A stretch of DNA of 44,625 nucleotides, taken from positions 1 to 44,625 of the forward strand of contig CALUQB010000023.1 of NCBI GenBank assembly GCA_944322815.1. The letters are read 5' to 3'. Of this stretch, positions 1 through 7,689 are shown piece by piece. A program made the translations under genes and the position numbers. Origin of the DNA: an uncultured Bacteroidales bacterium. Lineage in GTDB: Bacteria > Bacteroidota > Bacteroidia > Bacteroidales > UBA932. The notes under the pieces are model-generated. The model saw nothing but the letters and a program-made list of their open reading frames with translations. It searched no databases and was not told where the DNA came from. Positions within the stretch are counted from its first letter, which is position 1; each line of letters opens with the position of its first letter.

Positions 1-29
1 ACCAGGTGGGAGAGTAGGTAGCTGCCGCT
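1..29 (+). rRNA. rrf: 5S ribosomal RNA, 3' end only
   Basis: The first bases, GGTGGGAGAGTAGGTAGCTG and the following CCGC, match the conserved 3' part of bacterial 5S rRNA (helix IV/V with the GAGAGTAGG motif and the terminal stem strand). The rest of the gene, and presumably 16S and 23S, lies left of the window. The exact 3' end is uncertain by a few bases. A strong terminator follows at 40-77. Confidence 0.75.
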
Positions 30-39
30 TTTAGTTTAG

Positions 40-77
40 AGGACCGGATGTCAGAGAATGATGTCCGGTCCTTTTTT
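40..77 (+). terminator. Rho-independent terminator of the rRNA operon
   Basis: AGGACCGGA (40-48) pairs perfectly with TCCGGTCCT (64-72) and is followed by a run of T. It sits 11 bases after the end of the 5S rRNA, as expected for an rRNA operon terminator. Confidence 0.85.
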
Positions 78-84
78 ATTCTAT

Positions 85-190
85 CCGGGGCAGTCATCGG
101 CACGGTCGCCGGAAGAATCATTGGGGCAGTCATCGGGAGAATCATCGGCACGGTCGCCGGGACAATCGCCGGGACAATCATCACAATCAT
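85..190. repeat. Degenerate 12-nt-class tandem repeats
   Basis: Variants of ATCATCGGCACGGTCGCCGG, ATCATTGGGGCAGTCATCGG and ATCGCCGGGACA follow one another with roughly 12-nt periodicity. The reading frame over them would give a glycine-zipper-like peptide, but that frame starts inside the terminator and shows no ribosome binding site. I therefore treat it as simple repeat DNA. It merges on the right into the 52-bp repeats. Confidence 0.55.
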
Positions 191-197
191 CGACACT

Positions 198-405
198 ATC
201 TGCGTCATTATCGCGGCAGAATGCAGCAGATAGTTCCAGAAACAGCATTATCTGCGTCACTATCGGCTCAGAATGCAGCAGATAGTTCCAGAAACAGCAT
301 TATCTGCGTCACTATCGCGGCAGAATGCAGCAGATGATACCTGAAACGACACTATCTGCGTCACTATCGCGGCAGAATGCAGCAGATGATACTTGGACGA
401 ACGTC
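198..405. repeat. Four tandem copies of a 52-bp repeat with a near-palindromic core
   Basis: Units start at 198, 250, 302 and 354, an exact 52-bp period. The first 34 bp of each unit are almost invariant, starting ATCTGCGTCA and ending GCAGCAGAT. The last 18 bp drift. The core ends are complementary (ATCTGC/GCAGAT, extended to ACTATCTGC/GCAGATAGT in the first unit), so each unit can form a hairpin. The array lies in the convergent gap between the rRNA operon and the DMT transporter gene, so it could stop transcription from both sides. Confidence 0.8.
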
Positions 406-450
406 TGCAAAATCGCTCTGAAGATTCCAGAGCCGCTGAGCTGATTTTAT

Positions 451-1371
451 TTATCTGGAACCAAGCCAGATGAAAATCATTCCGACGAGAATCAGAGCCA
501 GATCCAGAGCCTTTGCTTTCAGATTCTTCTCGTGGAAAATCAAAACACCGCAGATGAACGATACTATCACTGACCCTCTGCGAATCAGCGAAACTACGGA
601 AATCATGGAATCCTCCTGATTCAATGCAGTCAGATATGAGAAATCGGCGGCAGAAATGAATATCGATATCAACGGAATCGCCCAGCTCCAATGAAATGGA
701 GTAGTACTTTTTCTGTGAGGATACCAGAGTATCCCTACAATGATCCCCATCATAAGCATCTGGTAGAAATTGTACCACCCCTGAACGAACATAGGGCTCA
801 GTTCCGTCATTATGTATTTGTCGTAGAGTCCGCTCACGGCACCTACTATTGCGGCTATGGCCACGAACATTATCCATTTGTTGTGCGTGAAGTCCACAGA
901 CTCCTTCTTGCTGGAACGGCTGAGCAGGAACAGGGAAATGATTGCCAGAATTACACCTGTCCACTGGCACCAGTTGAGACGCTCTCCGAAAATGAGCATT
1001 GCACCGACCAGCACCATCACAGGTCTGGTCGCATTTATGGGACCGACAATGGTGATGGGCAGGTGTTTGAGCCCGAAATATCCGAAAATCCATGAAGTCA
1101 GAACGATTAGAGACTTGATGATGACCAGAAAGTGAGCGTGAAGCAGGCTTCCTTCCTGATGTCCGGAAAACGGTGCGGGGTCGAGCGCCGTCCCTGCAAA
1201 CCATCCGCTCCCTATGATGCTGTCCAGAATGAACGGAGCGAAAATCAGAGTGGAAAAAACAGTATTCAAAAGCAGCACTGGAAGAACTGCATTGTCTTTC
1301 AGTGCTGACTTCTTTGATGCATCATATACGCCTAAAAGCGCCGCAGATACAAACGCGAGTAAAAGCCACAT
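451..1371 (-). CDS. EamA/DMT-family membrane transporter
   Basis: This 306-residue protein is built almost entirely of hydrophobic helices, starting with MWLLLAFVSAALLGVYDASK. It has the two-fold EamA layout of the drug/metabolite transporter superfamily: about five helices, the typical middle segment (GPINATRPVMVLVGAMLIFGE), then a second similar half. Proteins of this type export or import small metabolites across the inner membrane, and the substrate cannot be told. The stop codon lies 81 bases from a drifting end of the 52-bp repeat array. Its start is only 6 bp after the stop of the FKBP gene, so the two are probably co-transcribed. Confidence 0.85.
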   Translation of the reverse strand: MWLLLAFVSAALLGVYDASKKSALKDNAVLPVLLLNTVFSTLIFAPFILDSIIGSGWFAGTALDPAPFSGHQEGSLLHAHFLVIIKSLIVLTSWIFGYFGLKHLPITIVGPINATRPVMVLVGAMLIFGERLNWCQWTGVILAIISLFLLSRSSKKESVDFTHNKWIMFVAIAAIVGAVSGLYDKYIMTELSPMFVQGWYNFYQMLMMGIIVGILWYPHRKSTTPFHWSWAIPLISIFISAADFSYLTALNQEDSMISVVSLIRRGSVIVSFICGVLIFHEKNLKAKALDLALILVGMIFIWLGSR

Positions 1372-1377
1372 TCTCTG

Positions 1378-2046
1378 CTATTTGTTCTCTTTTCCGTGGC
1401 AGCAGCCGCCTTCGTGATGCCCTTCACCATGTCCGCAGCAGCCCTCCTTGTGCCCCTCGCCTTCATGGCAGCAGCCTTCTCCATGTCCTTCGCCCTCATG
1501 GCAGCAGCCGCCTTCGTGATGTCCGCAGCCTTCTCCATGTTCGCCACCGCAGTTGCACTGATGCACATTCTCGCCATGCAGACCCTCTTTCATTTCTTTC
1601 TCGGTAGCCTCACGCACGGAGACGATCTCACCGGAAAAATTCAGAGTCTTTCCCGCCATAGGAGAATTCAGGTCCATCTTTACGGATTTTTCGCTCACTT
1701 CCAGCACCTTGCCTGGAATGACCTGTCCTCTCCCGTTCAGAAGCGGCACTGTGGTGCCAGGTACCAGAAGATCCTCCTGAATCTGTCCGTTGACTTCGAA
1801 AGCCTCTTTCGGAAGATCTATGATCCGGTCAGGGTCGATCTCCCCGTATCCTTCTGCAGGAGTCAGAGTGAAACTGAAATTTTCGCCAGGCTCCAGGCCT
1901 TCGATATTGCTTTCGAATTTTTCGAGAAGCATGCCTGTCCCGTGAATATAATCCAGCGGTCTTTCTTTGGTAGTCTTGTCCGCTACTTCGCCGTCTACTA
2001 CGAGTTCGTAGCAGAGTTCGACGACCTTGTTCTTTCCTATTTTCAT
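1378..2046 (-). CDS. slyD: SlyD-like FKBP-type peptidyl-prolyl cis-trans isomerase with metal-binding tail
   Basis: I chose the start at MKIGKNKVVELCYEL (222 residues), because the 13 residues before it in the longer frame do not look like protein. Residues about 1-145 form the SlyD FKBP fold with an inserted chaperone flap (DYIHGTGMLLEKFE, LEPGENFSFTL, PAEGYGE). From about residue 165 the protein becomes a Cys/His/Gly/Glu repeat (GGCCHEGEGHGEGCC and similar), like the nickel/zinc-binding tail of SlyD but longer and more repetitive. Expected role: proline isomerisation/folding and metal handling in the cytoplasm. A -7 box at 2114-2121 gives a leader of about 60 nt. Confidence 0.88.
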   Translation of the reverse strand: MKIGKNKVVELCYELVVDGEVADKTTKERPLDYIHGTGMLLEKFESNIEGLEPGENFSFTLTPAEGYGEIDPDRIIDLPKEAFEVNGQIQEDLLVPGTTVPLLNGRGQVIPGKVLEVSEKSVKMDLNSPMAGKTLNFSGEIVSVREATEKEMKEGLHGENVHQCNCGGEHGEGCGHHEGGCCHEGEGHGEGCCHEGEGHKEGCCGHGEGHHEGGCCHGKENK

Positions 2047-2088
2047 GATATGTTGTATTTGATTTTTCTGCGGCCATTCGGCCAATAT

Positions 2089-2121
2089 TGCCGGCCTGTC
2101 AGTTACAGGTCGGCAAAGATA
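2089..2121 (-). promoter_or_regulatory. Candidate FKBP promoter (-7 box) overlapping an inverted repeat
   Basis: On the minus strand 2121-2114 reads TATCTTTG, a match to the Bacteroidota -7 consensus TAnnTTTG. It lies about 70 bp before the FKBP start. No clear TTTG is seen at -33. TGCCG (2089-2093) and CGGCA (2111-2115), with CCTGT/ACAGG inside, form an inverted repeat over the expected transcription start. Confidence 0.5.
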
Positions 2122-2136
2122 GGATTTTTTTCTTAA

Positions 2137-3594
2137 TCATGCACTGAAATGTACATCTCCGAAGCACAGGCTCGGTATCTGCCATCTGGTGCATGCCCTG
2201 GCATCGTTTCCTGCAGCCAGCAGCCCGTTCCATAGCTCCAGCATGTTTCCTGTGATGATCATTTCCCTGACCGGATGGGTCACCTTTCCGTTCTTGAAAG
2301 CAAAACCTTCAATGCCATAGGAGAAATTCCCGGTAGTAGGGTTGCAGTTTCCTCCGTTGAATCCGGTCACATATATTCCGGAACCATATTCCGCTATCAT
2401 TTCATCGGCCCCGAAGCTGTCCGGAATTCCATGCCCCGAAGCATGGTATGGCATCAATACAGGTCTGGAAACCCCTTCTATCGTAGGTTTTATACCCATT
2501 TTCCCGGCCATGTAGGAGTTTACGAACCATGTTTCCACAGTACCGTTACGTATGATATCCATATCATGGGTGGCGACACCTTCCGTATCGAAAAACCTGG
2601 AGCCTGGTTTTCCCGGAGTCCTGGCCAGATCGACGAGTGTAAGCCCGTCGCTGAAAAACTTTTTGCCCAATGAATCTTTCAGAAAGGAACTTTCCTGCTG
2701 GATCGAGGCGGCGTTCAATGCTGAAATGACCGGCGATATCAGTCTGGAGCTGACAGACCTGTCCACCACCATCCGGAATTTCCCTCCTCTATGACGTTCA
2801 GGTCCTATCTGACTGACCGCTTTATTCAAGGCTGTTTCCGAACAAATTCCTTTGTGTAGTCCCGACAGATACGGTGAAGAGTCCCACCAGTATCCGGAAT
2901 ATTTCTTTCCACCGGCTTCTATCGTGATCTCGGAGCAGATGGCGAATGACGTTTCGGTATGCCTGCCGGAGAAACCGTGCGAGTCAGCGGTGAAGTTGTC
3001 ATCAACGGAGTCTGAATATTCGCATTCCTCAGATATGACCAAAAACCGGCGACTGCCCTGAGTCCCGGCATCACAAGACGAATCTTCGTCCGGAAGGGGA
3101 GTGCCGGCTGCAATGTCCTTGAAAATACATTCGTTCCCGGCCAGCCGGAGCCTGTCTTCCGATGTCAGGTCTTCATAGCTTTCATCGTATAGTCCAAGTT
3201 CACGGCCCGTGACAGCGTCACATGCTGTTCTTGACAGTTCCGGAAGCGTCCTGTACCGGTCTTCTGCGAGCATTTTCACAGACTCTACGGCTTGTGCGGC
3301 AAACCTGTCCAGTTCAGTTTCGTCGAGCATGTTTGTGGAGAATGTCCCGTATTTCCCGTCTGCGAAGACATACAGGAATATGGATCTGTCGGCAGAGTGC
3401 GCCACCTTGTCCAGTTCGCCGTTCAGCATGCTGTATGAATCCAGCACGCTTTTGTTCAGGGAGACTCTGGCCTGGTCAGCACCGTGTCTTAGCGCAGCCT
3501 CCATACAGCGGAGGGCGAGAGACTTTTCCTTTTCCGATATCAGACCGGTCAGGTTTTTCTCTTTCTTTATAATGTTTTTCTCTTTTTTGTCCAT
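2137..3594 (-). CDS. pmbA: TldE/PmbA-type subunit of the TldD/TldE metalloprotease
   Basis: This 485-residue protein belongs to the TldD/PmbA (U62) family, shown by GTVETWFVNSYMAGKMG, NGGNCNPTTGNFSYGIEGF and TGNMLELWN near the C-terminus. It lacks the HExxxH zinc motif that its neighbour carries, which identifies it as the non-catalytic TldE/PmbA partner. In characterised TldD/TldE pairs the heterodimer degrades unfolded peptides and trims some ribosomally made peptides in the cytoplasm. It follows tldD after 32 bp on the same strand. The Lys-rich N-terminus (MDKKEKNIIKKEKN) is unusual and leaves the start slightly uncertain. Confidence 0.88.
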   Translation of the reverse strand: MDKKEKNIIKKEKNLTGLISEKEKSLALRCMEAALRHGADQARVSLNKSVLDSYSMLNGELDKVAHSADRSIFLYVFADGKYGTFSTNMLDETELDRFAAQAVESVKMLAEDRYRTLPELSRTACDAVTGRELGLYDESYEDLTSEDRLRLAGNECIFKDIAAGTPLPDEDSSCDAGTQGSRRFLVISEECEYSDSVDDNFTADSHGFSGRHTETSFAICSEITIEAGGKKYSGYWWDSSPYLSGLHKGICSETALNKAVSQIGPERHRGGKFRMVVDRSVSSRLISPVISALNAASIQQESSFLKDSLGKKFFSDGLTLVDLARTPGKPGSRFFDTEGVATHDMDIIRNGTVETWFVNSYMAGKMGIKPTIEGVSRPVLMPYHASGHGIPDSFGADEMIAEYGSGIYVTGFNGGNCNPTTGNFSYGIEGFAFKNGKVTHPVREMIITGNMLELWNGLLAAGNDARACTRWQIPSLCFGDVHFSA

Positions 3595-3626
3595 TTTTTT
3601 AAAAAAATTTTAAGCCGTGTCCTGAA

Positions 3627-5057
3627 TTATTCCCCTCCTACAGTCAGGCTTCTGACCAGCACCGTAGGAATCCCGCATGACACAGGGACATTCTGGTCTT
3701 TCCCGCAAGTCCATGTGCCGTTGTCCACTATCAGGTCGTCCGCTACAGCTGTGATGTCAGCCAAAGCCTCAGGCCCGTTCCCTATGATGTTTATGTCCTT
3801 CACAGGAGCTGTGAGATGGCCGTTTTCGATCAGGAAGCCGCTCTTTACATAGAAGGTGAAGTCGCCCTCGCCGATCTTTACCTGGCCGTTCGAGAACTCG
3901 TCTACATAGATTCCCTTCCTTACAGAAGCTATTATGTCATTTTTCGTGGCTTTCCCGTTTTCCATATAGGTAGCCCTCATCCGCGGTATGGGGTTGAACC
4001 TGAATGATTCGCGTCTGCCGTTGCCTGTCGGAGGGACTCCGTACCAGCGGGCGCTTATCCGGTCATGGAGATATGATTCCAGCACCCCTTCCCTTACCAT
4101 GTATGTCTTCTGCCCGGGTATGCCTTCGTCATCGTAGTTGCAGGCTCCGCGATTCCCCTGCAGGGTGCCGTCATCTACTATGCTGATCGATGAATCGCAT
4201 ATCTTACTGCCTGTCATCCCGGCGAAAACGGACTGTCCTTTCCTGTTGAAATCAGCTTCGAATGCATGTCCCATCGCCTCATGCAGGAGTATGCCGGATG
4301 CCCCGGCTCCCATCACCACCGGCATTTTGCCGCCTTTCGGCCTGACAGCCTGGAAACGGGCATCTATCCCTGACACGGCTTCTTCTGTCATTTCTTCCAG
4401 CAGTTTGTCTGTGATCATTTCAGCACCTGCCCTGAAGCTCCTTGATGAAGTCTTGTTCTCGTTTTTCCCGTTTTCGGAAAAAATTACCGAGACCACCAGA
4501 CTGCCTATCGGCCTGAAATCACAGGTGAGTTCTCCGATAGAATTGAACATCATGATGTAGCTTTCGGACCATGACAGCCTAGCGATGATTTTCACTGCAC
4601 GGCTGTCACGGGCCAGAATCATGGATTCCAGTTTTTTCAGTATCGGAATGAAAGTCCGGGTTTCGCTGTCGCTCCACATTTCGTCTGCACGGTAGAAGGT
4701 GCCTTGCCGGTGACATGGACCAGATTCCGGGATTCTGTAAGAATGTCCGTCAGGTATGACATTGGCCTGTGCGATCTGGGCGGCAGCCCTGGCGGCGCAG
4801 AGCATATCCGGCATTTCGGTATTTTCGGAGTATGCGTATCCTGTCTTGTCGCCTTTCAAAACCCTGATCCCGACGCCATAATCGATGTGAAAACCGCCGG
4901 AAGACACTTCGTGGTCCCTCAGCAGCAGATCCTTGTATGTCGTATGTTCGAAATAGAGGTCGGCATAGTCCCCTCCTTGAGAAAGCGAAGTCCCGGTCAG
5001 CTGTTCGAGCTGCGGGACACTCACCTTGAATCTGTCAAGATAATATCTTTTTTCCAT
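3627..5057 (-). CDS. tldD: TldD metalloprotease catalytic subunit
   Basis: This 476-residue protein is the catalytic member of the TldD/TldE pair. HEAMGH at residues 259-264 is the HExxxH zinc-binding/catalytic motif, preceded by MGAGASGILL. The C-terminal half contains the other family signatures (DDEGIPGQKTYMVREGVL, YVDEFSNGQVKIGEGDF, IIGNGPEAL). The length fits the family. The partner gene is immediately downstream, so the complete protease is encoded here. No peptide precursor gene is seen nearby, so general peptide turnover is the safest functional statement. Confidence 0.92.
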   Translation of the reverse strand: MEKRYYLDRFKVSVPQLEQLTGTSLSQGGDYADLYFEHTTYKDLLLRDHEVSSGGFHIDYGVGIRVLKGDKTGYAYSENTEMPDMLCAARAAAQIAQANVIPDGHSYRIPESGPCHRQGTFYRADEMWSDSETRTFIPILKKLESMILARDSRAVKIIARLSWSESYIMMFNSIGELTCDFRPIGSLVVSVIFSENGKNENKTSSRSFRAGAEMITDKLLEEMTEEAVSGIDARFQAVRPKGGKMPVVMGAGASGILLHEAMGHAFEADFNRKGQSVFAGMTGSKICDSSISIVDDGTLQGNRGACNYDDEGIPGQKTYMVREGVLESYLHDRISARWYGVPPTGNGRRESFRFNPIPRMRATYMENGKATKNDIIASVRKGIYVDEFSNGQVKIGEGDFTFYVKSGFLIENGHLTAPVKDINIIGNGPEALADITAVADDLIVDNGTWTCGKDQNVPVSCGIPTVLVRSLTVGGE

Positions 5058-5118
5058 TGCATTCCTTTTTCTTCGAAATCTCTTCTTAATCTACGTGTCA
5101 CCCACCCTCTTTGCCTGC

Positions 5119-5137
5119 GGATTCGTTTTACGAATCC
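5119..5137. repeat. Perfect hairpin GGATTCG/CGAATCC between tldD and the zeta-like gene
   Basis: GGATTCG (5119-5125) and CGAATCC (5131-5137) are perfect complements around a 5-nt loop. Outer TGCCT/AGAGGCA segments can extend the fold. There is no T run on the minus side, so it may be a Rho-type or processing hairpin at the end of the zeta-like transcript. Confidence 0.5.
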
Positions 5138-5189
5138 TCTACAGAGGCAGTTCTCTGAAATTCAGTCCGTTCTTTTCATCGAACTCACG

Positions 5190-5768
5190 TTAATCCATCA
5201 TCGCCGATTCCCTGATCCTGTCGTAGGTGTCGTGATCCTTTATTACCGTCACATCGTCCTTGTAGCCTTCGGCAATGACTCTGAAAGGTACCTGCGAGTT
5301 GTCTGCCAGGATCCAACGGTCGCACAGCGGGGCGTAATCCTTGAAGAAATAGCTCAGTCCCACACGGTATCTCCTGCGTACGGTTTCTTCAGGAATATTG
5401 TGGCCGCCGGCGGCTACCCTCGCTTTCACCCTGGCCACGGCGAGGTCCGGAGAATTCAGCCAGAAGTACATGAGCGTGACCGTGTAGCCTTCGGCCTGGG
5501 CTTCGGCCACCATTTTCAGAAGGCTTCTCGTAGCCAGCGTGGTTTCGATGCTGAAGTCTTCTTTTCTTTTCAGCAGATACTTGATTCTCATCAACATGAG
5601 CCGGCTCGCCTGTACTGCCACTGACCCGGGGTCGAATGGAGACAGCCCCTTTGCGAACTCGTCGGAGTTCACGTACTGGCTGCATTCCAGCATTTCAGGC
5701 AGGAGAGTGTAGGATGCCGTGGTCTTGCCGGCACCGTTGCATCCTGATATTATGAACATTCTCGGCAT
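5190..5768 (-). CDS. Zeta-toxin-like P-loop kinase
   Basis: This 192-residue P-loop protein has Walker A GCNGAGKTT at residues 9-17. NSDEFAKGLSPFDP follows, and then ETTLATRSLL, the arrangement seen in zeta-toxin-like/AAA_33 kinases. Zeta toxins of toxin-antitoxin systems phosphorylate UDP-N-acetyl sugars, but many chromosomal relatives of this short form have no tested substrate. No small antitoxin gene lies beside it. It follows the TIGR02757 gene by 30 bp on the same strand and is probably co-transcribed, which argues for a housekeeping or repair-linked kinase rather than an addiction module. Confidence 0.78.
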   Translation of the reverse strand: MPRMFIISGCNGAGKTTASYTLLPEMLECSQYVNSDEFAKGLSPFDPGSVAVQASRLMLMRIKYLLKRKEDFSIETTLATRSLLKMVAEAQAEGYTVTLMYFWLNSPDLAVARVKARVAAGGHNIPEETVRRRYRVGLSYFFKDYAPLCDRWILADNSQVPFRVIAEGYKDDVTVIKDHDTYDRIRESAMMD

Positions 5769-5798
5769 GGCTGTGTCACTTGTTTGATCGTACTGGTT

Positions 5799-6506
5799 TT
5801 ATGGTTTTTCCTGCTGGTACAGTCCGTATCCGAACAGTGCGAAGTCGCCCTTGCACGGATCGTCGGGAAAAATCTCACGGAAGGCATCAGTGATCTCCAT
5901 GACTGTCCTGATGTCTTTCTGTTTGCGGGATGTAAGTCCGAGACTGGCAGCCATGTCATAGACATGGACATCCAGAGGTATCAGAAGCTCCCGTTTGTCG
6001 GTATGTTTCCATACTCCGAGGTCGACTTTCGCGTCATCACGGACCATCCATCTGCGCATCATGTTGATTTTCTTGTTGGGGGCTTTCTGGTCTTCTTTCT
6101 GATTGAAGATCATGGTGCGTATCTGCTGGCAGTCAAGGCTTTCCAGGCTGTCGGTCCGGGAGTAGATCTTGCAGAGGTTCCTGCATATTCCGGCAAATTC
6201 GCTCCATTTTACTGTCCTGTGCAGGCTGGCGTTTTCGTCCCTGTATTCTCCTGCCATGACGTATTTGTACGGCTGCCAGGACATTTCATCCATGGCTTTC
6301 ATACAGTCCCGTACTATCATGGAGCGCCTGCCCCATGCGAGGTGGGCGGCTATGACGGCAGATATTTCGATATCGGCCAGGCAGTAGCCGTCGGAGAGCC
6401 TGGACGCGAAATATTTCGGGAAGATTATGGGATCTTCCTGAAAGTATTGTGGATCGTTGTATTTCTCGGCCCATTCTATGAGCCGGTCTTTCATTTTCTC
6501 GTCCAT
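5799..6506 (-). CDS. TIGR02757 (DUF2400) family protein
   Basis: This 235-residue protein matches the TIGR02757/DUF2400 family common in Bacteroidota. The signatures are AHLAWGRRSMI, NMMRRWMVRDDAKVDLGVW, PLDVHVYDMAASLGL and the C-terminal DPCKGDFALFGYG. The fold resembles helix-hairpin-helix DNA glycosylases, but to my knowledge no activity has been established, so no reaction is assigned. A minus-strand -7 box (TAAATTTG, 6596-6589) lies 83 bp upstream. The zeta-like kinase gene follows downstream. Confidence 0.85.
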   Translation of the reverse strand: MDEKMKDRLIEWAEKYNDPQYFQEDPIIFPKYFASRLSDGYCLADIEISAVIAAHLAWGRRSMIVRDCMKAMDEMSWQPYKYVMAGEYRDENASLHRTVKWSEFAGICRNLCKIYSRTDSLESLDCQQIRTMIFNQKEDQKAPNKKINMMRRWMVRDDAKVDLGVWKHTDKRELLIPLDVHVYDMAASLGLTSRKQKDIRTVMEITDAFREIFPDDPCKGDFALFGYGLYQQEKP

Positions 6507-6588
6507 AAATAACGTCAGTTCGACGAATCATTCTACTCAGTACCAGAATTCCTGACCATGGAGTTGGCCGGATATGTGTTCTGTCGGA

Positions 6589-6596
6589 CAAATTTA
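6589..6596 (-). promoter_or_regulatory. Candidate -7 box for the TIGR02757 gene
   Basis: The minus strand reads TAAATTTG, matching TAnnTTTG. It is 83 bp upstream of the TIGR02757 start in the divergent gap with nnrD. The same gap holds a direct repeat TTTCACTAA, twice, about 16 nt apart. No convincing -33 element. Confidence 0.35.
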
Positions 6597-6651
6597 GCAG
6601 TAATTTCACTAAGTCAGTTTCACTAAATGAAAAATTTGGTAAATTTACGTT

Positions 6652-7626
6652 ATGGAATACGATATTTCAGGACAGCGGATCGATGGGCAGATGGTCCGTG
6701 CGATGTTTCCGCGGCGGGAGCGGAATGCCCATAAAGGGCATTTCGGTCATGCCCTGCTGGTCGCAGGCCAGAGGGGCATGACCGGAGCCGCCCTGCTGGC
6801 GACAGGGGCGGCTCTCCGCTCCGGCTGCGGCCTCGTCACCGCCCACATCCCTGCAGACGAGAGACTTGCAGTCCACATCCTTCACCCATCGGCCATCCTC
6901 AGCCTTGACCCTGACACCTGTTTTTCGGAACTACCCTCCGACATGTCCAGATACACAGCCGTGGGGGCAGGCCCCGGTCTTGGACAGTCCGGAAAGACAG
7001 CCGCCGCCTTGCGTCTCCTCATGAAAACCGGCCTGCCTATGGTTCTGGACGCGGATGCCCTGAATCTCATATCCTCACATCCAGGCTTTTTTGCACTTAT
7101 CCCTCCCGGATCGGTCCTCACCCCTCATATAGGCGAACTCCGCCGCCTGCTCCGTTCTGCCCTGACTGCCTCTGTCGTCCGATATCCGGAACTTTCCGTC
7201 TCAGACGGGAAATCCGATGACAGCCGGACGGTTCCAGTCATTTGTACAGATACTGCTTGCGGACAGGCGGGTCCATCGGGACAGGACCAGGTATGGCAGA
7301 CAGAAGAAGAGAAAGTAGCATTGGTAAAATCGCTCGCTGCAGCTACGGGAGCAGAGATCGTGGTCAAAGGCTGGCACACCATGGTCTGCTCTCCGGACGG
7401 TACACTGAAATACAATACCACCGGGAATCCCGGCATGGCGAAAGGCGGCAGCGGTGATGTCCTGACCGGACTGATCACCGGCCTGCTGGCCCGCGGTTTC
7501 ACGGCGGCTGATGCAGCTGCAGCCGGAGTATGGCTGCATGGCAGCGCGGGCGACCGTGCCGCCGCCCTTATCGGCGAAGAATCCATGAACGCCTCCGACA
7601 TCCTGGCTCATATCCGCATCGGATAA
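6652..7626 (+). CDS. nnrD: ADP/ATP-dependent NAD(P)H-hydrate dehydratase (NnrD domain only)
   Basis: This 324-residue ribokinase-like protein corresponds to the C-terminal dehydratase half of Nnr, which converts S-NAD(P)HX back to NAD(P)H. Signatures: HKGHFGHALLVAGQRGMTGA near residue 25, PMVLDADALNLIS, TPHIGEL, and NPGMAKGGSGDVLTGL around residue 260. The N-terminal NnrE epimerase domain normally fused in bacteria is absent, and no separate nnrE is seen in the window. A segment of about 50 residues between TPHIGELRRLL and the ATGAEIVVKGW strand is longer than usual and low in similarity. There is a promoter-like AT-rich gap upstream. Confidence 0.88.
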   Translation: MEYDISGQRIDGQMVRAMFPRRERNAHKGHFGHALLVAGQRGMTGAALLATGAALRSGCGLVTAHIPADERLAVHILHPSAILSLDPDTCFSELPSDMSRYTAVGAGPGLGQSGKTAAALRLLMKTGLPMVLDADALNLISSHPGFFALIPPGSVLTPHIGELRRLLRSALTASVVRYPELSVSDGKSDDSRTVPVICTDTACGQAGPSGQDQVWQTEEEKVALVKSLAAATGAEIVVKGWHTMVCSPDGTLKYNTTGNPGMAKGGSGDVLTGLITGLLARGFTAADAAAAGVWLHGSAGDRAAALIGEESMNASDILAHIRIG

Positions 7627-7689
7627 AGCCGTGGATTGGAAAACGTGTCATTTGCCCGTTCCGGCACACGCTCCGATGCAGCCGCGAAC

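Noticed and set aside
48-233. Reading frame giving a glycine-zipper-like peptide after the 5S rRNA
   Set aside because: It starts inside the rRNA terminator, has no ribosome binding site and is produced by 12-nt repeats.
198-405. CRISPR array
   Set aside because: The spacer-like 18-bp parts are related to each other and too short, and no cas genes are near. These are plain tandem repeats.
260-1204. Long minus-strand ORF overlapping the DMT transporter
   Set aside because: Its Arg/Ser/His-rich composition is that of a shifted frame, and the transporter frame shows clear membrane helices.
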